A stretch of 64,000 nt of DNA, taken from contig JAXRKP010000397.1 of assembly GCA_037039925.1 (NCBI GenBank), positions 242,501-306,500 on the forward strand, read 5' to 3'. The first letter of the stretch is position 1; each line of letters begins with the position of its first letter. The DNA is from Doris montereyensis (lineage: Eukaryota; Mollusca; Gastropoda; Nudibranchia; Dorididae). A program made the position numbers and the translations under genes. Of the stretch, positions 1-11,200 are shown one piece after another. The notes below the pieces were generated by a model. That model saw nothing but the letters and a program-made list of their open reading frames with translations, searched no databases and was not told the DNA's origin.

Positions 1-59
1 CCCAGTTTCTATAACATTTCCACATGCTACTGAAACAAGTAATAAGATATAGCGTAGTT

Positions 60-260
60 GGGTAACACACTCTCTTTTCATGGCGAGTCATGGGTGCCGA
101 TGAAGGTCTCGAGTTTAATTCTATTGGTACCCAAAGATTTGTCTCTTCCTTTGTATTTGTCTTGTCTTTGTTGCTACGTGACTTTGATATTATTTCACAT
201 CGTTCTTCTTCACTTTCGGCATACCCATTGCCTCACTGTTTGTCTTTCCTTATTTACTTA
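60..260 (+). mobile_element. SINE family D copy
   Basis: Shares a series of blocks (aagatttgtctcttcctttg, atatttcac, cccattgcctcactg) with copies at 4190-4410 and 8205-8540, which identifies a dispersed short element. Confidence 0.55.
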
Positions 261-304
261 TGTCGATTGTTATCTGCATCGTTTTTTTTGTTTTTGTTTG
301 TTTA

Positions 305-770
305 AGTAAACCTCGGGTCTTAGTAGCCCAGAGACAAGGTGTCGGTCTCTCTACCAAAAGGTCGTGGGAGGGTTCAAGCCCCAGCAGGTTGATAAAGTTT
401 TCTCGGGATTTTTTTTTCGTGGAACCTACCCCCTGTTCCAGGTAGGTGGATCGACACCTAGTCCCATCGGAGACGATGATAAAAAAAAGTGGAAGTCCCT
501 TGTACAGATCACAACACTCTGTGCACGTTAAAGATCGCTTGCCTGTTTTCAGGGCTGTCCGGAAACCAAAATTCAAAATTGTACCAAAAAACCCCTGATT
601 TTACCATAGTTGTGAATATGGATAAAATTAAATCAAATCAAATCAAATCAAATCAAATCAAATCAAATCACATCATCACATCACATCACATCACATCACA
701 TCACATCAAATCACACCACATCAAATCAAATCAAATCAATCAACCAAAAAAAACTCCTTGCCTTCCAGAT
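305..770 (+). mobile_element. SINE family A copy with expanded AAATC tail
   Basis: tRNA-like head with box A-like tagcccagagacaaggtg and box B-like gggttcaagcccc, body with gtaggtggatcgacacctag and cacaacactctgtgcac, and a 3' end gtgaatatggataaaatc running into (AAATC)n. Same family as 9100-9353(-), 16409-16740, 20684-21010, 30950-31045(-), 36375-36475(-), 59120-59355 and 62190-62560. Confidence 0.8.
627..748 (+). repeat. AAATC/ACATC pentanucleotide array (SINE tail)
   Basis: About 24 tandem AAATC-type units with a central block of CATCA variants, directly continuing the SINE 3' end. Confidence 0.85.
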
Positions 771-884
771 ACATGAACGGGGGCAACTAACCCAGACGCA
801 CATGTGTGTTTGCCTACGCTGCCGCCCAAGTCAAGAAAAAGGACTCGACGTGGCTCTCAAACTGGGGGTTGACAATTTTGGCTG

Positions 885-1152
885 TTACAATTCAATTCCA
901 TTCCCTTCAATTCAATTCAATTCAATAATTTAATAATTTAATAGTTCAATAGTTCAATATTTCAATAATTCAACAATTCAATATTTATTTCAATAATTCA
1001 ATAAATAATTCAATTCATTTCAATTCAACAATTCAATTCAACAATTCAATAATTCAATTCAATTCAATTCAATTCAATTCAATTCAATTCAATTTCAGTT
1101 CAGTTCAATTCAATTCAATTCAATTCAATTCAATTCAATTCAATTCAATTCA
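885..1152 (+). repeat. AATTC pentanucleotide array
   Basis: Tandem ATTCA units with TAATT interruptions. The right flank (ctttattaatcctttaaa) resembles the minus-strand 3' end of a retroelement whose tail is ATTGA, so the array may be that tail expanded. Confidence 0.8.
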
Positions 1153-1400
1153 ATTATCTTTATTAATCCTTTAAAAAAGGAAATTATGTTTGTGCTATCA
1201 CATTTTTCCGTTAGGGAAGATAAAAGACTACATGAACGTATTTAAATCAAAAACAAATTTAACTTACATTAATGAATGTATGGATTTAGGAGAAAATAGA
1301 TATGAAGATAAGAAGGTGAGTAAATAGATGGTGCGATGATACGCTATTTTAATTCTTCAAGTTTAGTCAATAGTTTCATTTGAAATGTATATATTACGAA
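1150..1400. other. Non-genic stretch beside retroelement tail
   Basis: AT-rich. Apart from the possible retroelement 3' end at 1150-1200, no gene is visible. Confidence 0.4.
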
Positions 1401-1402
1401 TC

Positions 1403-1605
<203 letters not shown>

Positions 1606-1822
1606 AATAGATATAGTGTATGCCGATAAACAAAAAGGATGATATTATAATTATAGCTGAACTCTTTTCCTTAAAATTTCAAGTAATTCTATTCCTGTAC
1701 GTATAAGGATTTTCAGACGTTTGTACATAATAGTTAAGGACTGAAAATAAATCCATCAAAGCAGTAAACGAAACTTTGAATTAGACGTATGAGTTGAGTT
1801 TTTAGCTTGAGTGGATGTTTCT

Positions 1823-2147
1823 GTGATGAATGTTAAAGATGAATGTTAAAGATGAATGTTAAAGATGAACGTTAAAGATGAATGTTAAAGATAAACGTTA
1901 AAGATGAATGTTAAAGATGAATGTTAAAGATGAACGTTAAAGATGAATGTTAAAGATGAATGTTAAAGATGAACGTTAAAGATGAATGTTAAAAGATGAA
2001 CGTTAAAGATGAATGTTAAAGATGAACGTTAGATGAAGGTTAAACGTTATGAACGTTAAAGATAAACATTAAAGATGAACGTTAAAGATAAACATGAATG
2101 TTAAAGATGAATGTTAAAAAGATGAATGTTAAAGATGAATGTTAAAG
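1823..2147 (+). repeat. 12-13 bp minisatellite, gatgaatgttaaa
   Basis: About 25 units of gatga(a/g)cgttaaa or gatgaatgttaaa, ending about 50 bases before the acceptor of the first visible xylose isomerase exon. Confidence 0.9.
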
Positions 2148-2198
2148 AAAATGATAAAAATGATACAACGTTTGTCACTGTGTGATTTTGGTTTGCAG

Positions 2199-2294
2199 TA
2201 TTCTGGGGTGGAAGAGAGGGTTTCCACACTCTGCTCAACACAAACGTGCGCAATGAACTAGACCACATGGCCACGTTCTTCAAGCTGGCCATCG
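2199..2294 (+). CDS. xylA: Xylose isomerase exon, FWGGREG segment
   Basis: Acceptor gtttgcag, donor gtaagc. It begins in phase (G|TA for Val), reads [14 protein letters not shown] and then [14 protein letters not shown], and ends with the first base of an Ala codon completed by the next exon. No frame break. Confidence 0.93.
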
Positions 2295-5200
2295 GTAAGC
2301 CATGGTGTCTGTTTACATGGGTTTTTTTTAAATATTTTGTATATATGATTTTAAAAATCAATTCTTAAAAAAACATTTTGTCCCTTCATTGTTATATGCC
2401 TTTTTTTAAACATCAATTTCGTTTATATGAAGTAAATTTTGTAACAGCACCATGCATAATGTCAGGAAATGGAAATGCCATAATTTTTTTGAGAGCAATG
2501 TGAATTGAAATATGAGGCAAAGAAACTTTCTTTATCATTGAATCTATAAAGTATTAAATTGTTTAGCATTGTTTATTATAAAAGCAAAGCTATTATTATA
2601 TTAAGTAGATGATAAATGTAAGGAAGTCGGAAATCAGAGCATTATTGCATGATGAAAATAGGTAAAAGAAAACAATAGATTTTTTTAATTGGGGGGGGGG
2701 GGGCGCAACATTAACTGAAATAGTGCTAGCAGTTGAATTCATTAACTTAGATAAGAAAGACCTGTAACCTACTTTAGTGCTTTATAAATGATGTATGAAT
2801 AATTTTATACTTGAGAAATGAGGAAGAGATGTTTACAATAGAGGAAATACATCCATTTTCCTAACCTTTTCTACCTCAGCCTTGCTAAATTTCAATCATT
2901 TGATTTGACTTGAGCAAATTTCTAAATGAATGGTTATTTCTACTACAGTTACGTCATCATCTCGAGAGTTGATTTATTGAAATGTGAATTTGACTTTCAA
3001 CAGCTTACAAGAAGAAAAATTGGTTTCAAGGGAATTTTCCTGATTGAACCAAAAACCCAAAGAACCCTCCAGCACCAATGATTATGGTAAAAACTTTGAC
3101 TCTTCCATAGTTTTAAATATACGTTCTATGATTCTAGAATATGATTATGGTAAAAACTTTGACTCTTCATAGTTTTAAATACATGTTCTATAATTCTAGA
3201 ATATGATTATGGTAAAAACTATGACTCTTCCATAGTTTTAAATACATGTTCTATAACTCTAGAATATGATTATGGTAAAACTTTGACTCTTCCATAGTTT
3301 TAAATACACGTTCTATAACTCTAGAATATGATTATGATAAAATTTTGACTCTTCCATAGTTTTTAAATACATGTTCTATAACTCTAGAATATTATGATTA
3401 TGGTAAAAACTTTTGACTCTTCCATAGTTTTAAATACATGTTCTATAATTCTAGAATATGATTATATAAAAACTTTGACTCTTCCATAGTTTTAATAAAA
3501 TTCTTAATTTGAAGAAATTAGGTATGTGTTTGTGTTTGAAAACATATGTGTTTGTGTATGTGTGTGTGTGTGTGTGTGTGCATGTGTGTATGCTTGTGCT
3601 TGTGTGTGTGTGTGTGAGTGTGTTGAGTGTGATTGTCTTTCCCACGCACATTTAAAAAAACAAAAAAAAAACAGTAGCTTAATGTATATATATAATGTAT
3701 TAACGTAAAATAATAAGAATGTTATGCCTCAGAAATAGTATGATGGCTGTAACAAGTTAATGAACTATCATAATTATTCGAACTGTGTGCCTTTAGTGTT
3801 TTTTGAACTTTAATATTTTTGCATAAGATTGTGGGGACGATTTATCAGTATTTCAAATTAGGATGGTAATGAGATTGGATTCAATAAGGTTGCTCATGAA
3901 TGGCATTTGAGTACAGTTTTATCCTTTAATCGGATATAGAAAGGCATAAAAAATAACTACTTGGCTAAAATAAAAACTAAAACACATTATTGGTGGCTTT
4001 TCTCGTTTCCTTAGACGCAATGACTGTGATTGCCTTCCTAAGAACATATGGCTTGGAAAAGGAAATCAAGGTATGACTACATTTCTACATTTCATTATCA
4101 TAATTAACAATATTAAATATAATATGTAGACATTTTGATATGTATATTCATTATTACTGTGATTGATGAAATAACATTGAAGTTGAAGCCCCAAATAGGA
4201 ACGAAGACGACACAAATACAAAAGAATACACAGCAAAAAAATGAATAAAAAAATGTTTGGGCACCAATACGGTGGAACCAGGCCAAAGATTGTTTCGCTG
4301 TCCATTTCTTTGCATTTGTCTCTTCTTTGTTCCCATGTGGCCACGATAATATTTCATGTCATTCATCACATTCAACATGTCCATTGCGTCGTTGTCTGTT
4401 TGTTAAATGTCAATATAACTCCAAAAATCATTAAATGCGGGGTAAATACAATATGGTTCTGAGCTGATGAAAAGTTGTCAATTTCATAATGTATGACCAT
4501 AACATGGGTTGGCTTTTCTTTGGATTATTTTCTTGTATCTTATGCAATATGTGAAAGTATTTGAGAAAAAACAACAACCCATGTCATTCTTCTTATTTCT
4601 CTTTTGGTCAGTTTTTTCTTCTCCTTCTTCCTATGGAAGCCACAACTTCATTTTTGAAGATTTGTGTGACTCGTTGTATTATGGTTAGATCTATGTATTT
4701 CTTACGGTGTTCAAACGTTTTCGAAGTGATTGAAGTTGTGGCACTCTTTTGGCAAGCTAGGGAAGTCATCAATATTTCACGTCTGTGCATATCTAAAAAC
4801 ATTATTTATTTTATCATCAGTTGAACATTGAGCCAAACCACACAACTCTGGCTGGCCACGCCTACGAACACGATATCGTCATGGCATCTGCGTAAGTCAG
4901 TGTCTTGTTTATACCTGTATTACCAAATCCAAATCTGTAAGATTGAAAGATGGTTTCCTCCTATATTCCCTCTCTCGACCTAGGTGCAAATGGGTGCAGC
5001 ATCAGCTGTGGAGTAAAGCCTGCGACAGAATAATTTCCTGTCTGAGAGATTATACATTGTATTACTATCCCCTATTCATGTTATAGAAACTGGGATATGC
5101 TCCATCTCTATGGGCAGTAATGGTATTGTCAAGGATCTTTATTTTGATTGATAACAGTACGCACTGACATGTTACATACGTTATACTTTACAATAACGAC

Positions 5201-8200
5201 TGGATTCCAGTAATAACATGGATGACTATTATAAAACATAGAGGACGACCATTTCTACTGATTCCAGCAATGATATGCTTGGTATACACTGGCTTGTCAC
5301 TTTACAATAAGACATAGAGGATGACTATTATTAAGGACGACCATTTCTACTGATTCCAGCAATGATATGCTTGGTATACACTGGCTTGTCACTTTACAAT
5401 AAGACATAGAGGATGACTATTATTAAGGACGACCATTTCTACTGATTCCAGCAATGATATGCTTGGTATACACTGGCTTGTCACTTTACAATAAGACATA
5501 GAGGATGACTATTATTAAGGGCGACCATTTCTACTGATTCCAGCAAGGATATGCTTGGTATACACTGGCTTGTCACTTTACAATAAGACATAGAGAATGA
5601 CTACTTTGCTACTTTACAATAAAACATTGACTAATTAAGGACGACCATTTCTACTGATTCCAGCAATGATATGCTTGGTATACACTGGCTTGTCACTTTA
5701 CAATAAGACATAGAGGATGACTATTATTAAGACGACCATTTCTACTGATTCCAGCAAGGATATGCTTGGTATACACAGACATGTCACTTTACAATAAGAC
5801 ATAGAGGATGACTATTATTAAGGGCGACCATTTCTACTGATTCCAGCAATGATATGCTTGGTATACACTGGCTTGTCACTTTACAATAAGATTTATAGAG
5901 GATGACTATTATTAAGGACGACCATTTCTACTGATTCCAGCAAGGATATGCTTGGTATACACTGGCTTGTCACTTACAATAAGACATAGAGGATGACTAT
6001 TATTAAGGGCGACCATTTCTACTGATTCCAGCAGATATGCTTGGTATACACTGGCTTGTCACTTTACAATAAGACATAGAGGATGACTATTATTAAGGAC
6101 GACCATTTCTACTGATTCCAGCAAGGATATGCTTGGTATACACTGGCTTGTCACTTTACAATAAGACATAGAGGCTTGGACCATTTCTACTCGATTCCAG
6201 CAATGATATGCTTGGTATACACTGGCTTGTCACTTTACAATAAGACATAGAGGATGACTATTATTAAGGGCGACCATTTCTACTGATTCCAGCAATGATA
6301 TGCTTGGTATACACTGGCTTGTCACTTTACAATAAGACATAGAGGATGACTATTATTAAGGGCGACCATTTCTACTGATTCACCAGCAATGATATGCTAT
6401 TATTGGTATCCACAATGATAGACATGTCACTTTACAATAAGACATAGAGGATGACTATTATTAAGGGCGACCATTTCTACTGATTCCAGCAATGATATGC
6501 TTGGTATACACTCACATGTTGCTTACAATAAAACAGGAGGATAGATTTTATTAAGGCTGAACATTTCCAATAATTCCAGCTACGACATGCTTGGCTCTGT
6601 CGACTCAAACACTGGGTCCCCTGATCTTGGATGGGACACCGACCAATTTCAATGGATGTCAAGAACGCAACACTCGTTATGCAGGTAAAACATTTTAAAT
6701 CATTGTCTTTTCCCACCTTTTTATTGATCAACATTTCTCACCAGAAACATATTCTAAGTAAACATTTACAGGAAAAAGTGCAGTTGTGATTTGTTGTCTG
6801 AGTTGGTGTGTTTTAAATGGGCTTTGAAGAAGAAAGAAGAAGACAATATGTTAGCGAGATATCTTAACAAAAAAACCAAAGTGTATATTATATATGCTAT
6901 TTCTCCCAAAAAAGATTTTAAGATAACAATGAGGACGTTTGAATACATTTGTTGTAATTATTACATGTGGGGAATAACGAATTGTGTCTTACAAATTAGT
7001 TCAATTCTATATTTTAGACAGTAAATGGAGCCTGATAACATTAAATTATTCTTGTCTGGTTTGAAGTAAAGACAGAAAAAAGATTGAAAAGGAAACAGAA
7101 CAGCCTACTATTTGGCAAAAGGAAATAGAACAGCCTACTATTTGGCAAAAGGAAATAGAACAGCTTACTATTTGGCAAAAGGAAATAGAACAGCCTACTC
7201 TTTGGCAAAAGGAAATAGAACAGCCTACTATTTGGCAAAAGGAAATAGAACAGCCTACTATTTGGCAAAAGGAAATAGAACAGCCTACTATTTGGCAAAA
7301 GGAAATAGAACAGCCTACTATTTGGCAAAAGGAAATAGAACAGCCTACTATTTGGCAAAAAGAAATAGAACAGCCTACCATTTGGCAAAGGAAATAGAAC
7401 AGCCTACTATTTGGCAAAAAGAAATAGAACAGCCTACCATTTGGCAAAAGGAAATAGAACAGCCTACTATTTGTTAAAAAGAAATAGAACAGCCTACTAT
7501 TTGGCAAAAAGGAAATAGAACAGCCTACTATTTGGCAAAGGAAATAGAACAGCCTACTATTTGGCAAAGGAAATAGAACAGCCTACTATTTGGCAAAAAG
7601 AAATAGAACAGCCTACTATTTGACAAAAGGAAATAGAACAGCCTACTATTTGGCAAAAGGAAATAGAACAGCCTACTATTTGGCAAAAGGAAATAGAACA
7701 GCTTACTATTTGGCAAAAGGAAATAGAACAGCCTACTATTTGGAAAAAAAAAACCCAACAAAACAACATGTTAGTGAATACTACATGTGTTTGTGTGTTG
7801 GTCCTTAATAATAGATGAAATATGAGATGACGTGTAAAAGTATGTAACAGTAACTGTAAATCTTTCAAAGTTGAGTAATGGCTTGTACAGCACAGATCGC
7901 CGAAAAGTTTTCTCTGAGGTCTTGCCATCATGCTTTGTTTGATATGAGTATTATGGTGTTTATTTTTATCAGGTCATATTGAGACAGGGCGGCCTTCAAC
8001 CTGGTGGCTTGAACTTTGACTGCAAGGTCAGACGTGAATCTACTGACTTGAGAGACATGTTCATTTCCCACATTGGTTAGTGACACGACACAACAATTCA
8101 GCTTACACGTTCTTCCTAACACATTATAAATAATATTAAAGCCACATAGGAATAAAGCCACATAGGAATAAAGCCACATAGGAATAAAGGGAAAATAGAC

Positions 8201-11200
8201 AGAAAAAAGTATTGGCCACCATGGGGATTGGACCCGCGACCTCTGCTTCTAGACCCATCGCCTCGCTATAAAAAGAAAGTGTGCCTCTAACCAAGCTTAC
8301 TACGCTCCTTACAGTCACGGATTCAATCCTCATCGAGGCCAAGATTTGTTTCTGTCTATTCCTTGTACGCATATTTGTCTCGTCTCTTCCCTCCTATGCT
8401 TTAATATTTTTTAAATGTCATTATCCTTTTTAAATGTCATTATTATCCTTTTTAAATGTCATTATCCTTTTTAAATGTCATTATCCTTCACTTTCGACAT
8501 GCCCCTTGGCTCACTGGTCGTCTTTTCATAGCATAGATCTATTAATAGTTCAGACATTGCTACACTGCATTGTTGTTCTTTTTTAAATTGATTTTGTTTT
8601 TATTTTCACACTCAATAATATGATGAATGAAGTTCTTTATCTCATCAATTCAAGACGAAAATTGTTATAATCGCATTATTTCGTATTTCAAAATATGTAG
8701 GTGCCATGGATACATTTGCCAGAGGTCTCAAAGGCGGCTAAAATTCTAGATGATGGTATCAATGAGCCAACATGTTCAGGTAAATATGTTGTTTTATGGC
8801 TTGTGTACACACACGAGATAAGATAAGTAGGGGAAAATCAATAGTCAACAGTTTCAACTGCGTGAGTCATAATAACATGCTTATTCGAGCTTATAATATG
8901 TGAAGACTAATGCGCTGATCGTGCCTGAGCGAGACCAGACAACAATTTTGTTTTACATGCTGGTCATGATCCGCTGAAAGCACCCCTCAACAGGGCCAAC
9001 CTCAGCTGCAATTCTTCCTGCCAATGGTACTATTCTACGAACGAAGATCATTAACACTGGTCGAATACCGTTTTGGAGACAAGTTTAAACAAATTTTATT
9101 TGATGTTAACCATATCCACAATTAAAGTGATCCCGGGATTTTTTGTATGCTTTTTTAATTTTATTTGCCCAGACTGCCCTGCAAACGGCAAGGGGTCTGC
9201 ACACAAGACCTTCTTTTTTATTGCCCGTCTCTGATGGGACTAGGTGTTGATCCACAAGGGGATGGTTTCACTCGGGGGGAAAAACCCCTCGAGAAAACTC
9301 TTCATTCTGTCCGGCACGAACCCACAAGCTTTTTGGTTGAGAAGCCGCCATCTTGTCACTGTGTCTCCGTATCTCTGTGTCTCCGTGTCTCTGTGTCTCC
9401 GTGTCTCCGTGTTTCCGTGTCTCCGTGTCTCTGTCTCTGTATCTCTGTGTTTCTGTGTCTCCGTGTCACTGTGTCCATCCGTGTCTCTGTGTCTCCGTGT
9501 CTCCGTATTTCCGTGTCTCCGTGTCTCTGTCTCTGTATCTCTGTGTTTTTGTGTCTCCCGTGTCACTGTGAAAACTCCGTGTCTCCGTGTCTCTGTGTCT
9601 CCTGTCTCCGTGTCTCTGTCTCTGTATCTCTGTGTTTCTGTGTCTCTGTGTCTCTGTGTCTCTGTCTCCGTGTCTCCTTGTCTCTGTGTCTCCTGTCTCT
9701 GTCTCTGTATCTCTGTGTTTCTGTGTCTCTGTGTCTCTGTGTCTCCGTGTCTCTGTATCTCTGTGTCTCTGTGTCTCTGTGTCTCTGTATCTCTGTGTCC
9801 TCTGTTTCTCTGTGTCTCTGTATTTCTGTGTCTCTGACCACCGATTTTTCCCCTGAGACAGGAAAGGAAGTCATGGCTTCAGAGAGAACTGACCATGGAA
9901 AACTGCCTTTACGATGAGACAGGACAGCCGACAAGAACAGCGCAGCGCTGCTGCTGTATGAGTATGCCACTTCGCTATTTGTCTGTTTGTTTCATTGAAT
10001 TTCCCCGTCCACCATAATATGCGGTGATCTCATGGTGAGTTAAGAGGAAACAGCTAGATGAGTGATAAATAAATGAGCGAGGAAAGAAGTCGGACCCAGC
10101 AATAACAGCAAAGTCCCTAATCGCCCACCTGCCACTTCCTTGAGCCTTTCAATTCAAAAGTTAGAGAAAGATTATCTAGATGTTTTCTTTTCTTTTCTAC
10201 TTTATACAATGAAAACCTGGATTTGCATCGTGAATGTATTTTTCTTGAGTTCTCAAAAATAAAAAAAAATCACAAAAAATTCAAGGCCTTTTCTTTCATA
10301 TCTTTAAATTCTAACTTTTATTCAGGATCGTTACAAAAGCTTCAAAAGCGGAATTGGCGCGAAGATTGAGGATGGAACTGCCACTCTTGAAGACTTGGAG
10401 GTAAATTTATGCAACGGATGAACTGTTTTGTTGTTGTTTCCTTGTCATTTTTATGATTTTTTTACGTCATGTTATTTCCAATACTATAAGAATATAATTA
10501 CCATATATGTCACTAATGCATGAAATTGTAAAAAAAATAGTTTGCAAGCCTTGTTTGTTGATTTTTTAATATTCAACAAATCTCATCATCATAGAATATG
10601 TTTTGAGTACCCGGTAAAGCCTTTAGAATTTCATACTGATCTTTTTCAAAACTCTCAACAAAGGATCGTCTTAATGAATAATCTGAAAATAGTTTGTATA
10701 AGGTAGGAATATTGAATTATTTTTGTATGTTCATAAACGTATTGCTGGAATGAAATCTATACATTGTACTATAAGCATCGTAGGTATTTTTGCTATTCAA
10801 CCTTTGTGGCACATAGAGCTGGTACGTAGCTTGTTGTCTGTAGCGTTAAATGGTTCAAGTGTTGCAATGGCATACATTATCCTGAATAAGACACTGATTT
10901 GTCATTGATTGCGTGCAGTTTACCCCGTCCATCATATGCGGTGATCCCAGTGTGAATTAAGGGAAAACAGCAAGATGAGAGAATAACATAAAGCGAAAGA
11001 AAGGAGCAGGACCTACTAATAGCTTCTGCCAACCACTGGTGGTTTGTCACAAGTTGTATTCCTAGTTACAGCTGGTACCCATTTGCACCTGGACAGATTG
11101 ACAAAAACGCGTTCAAGTATCTTTGTACCAAGGAATACAACATCGGACATCTATTCCTCCCTCCGCTTCTGTTTACTAAGGAACTCTATTCTTCTCTCCG

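Noticed and set aside
7088..7745. CRISPR-like regular 30-bp repeats
   Set aside because: Units are head to tail with no unique spacers, and the genome is eukaryotic.
7041..7931. Long open frames on both strands with repeated [10 protein letters not shown] or [10 protein letters not shown] peptides
   Set aside because: They are produced by a 30-bp tandem repeat free of stops; no start context, splice signals or known family.
9165..9970. Overlapping ORFs rich in Ser, Val, Leu and Cys
   Set aside because: All lie in the CTCTGTGT array and a reversed SINE.
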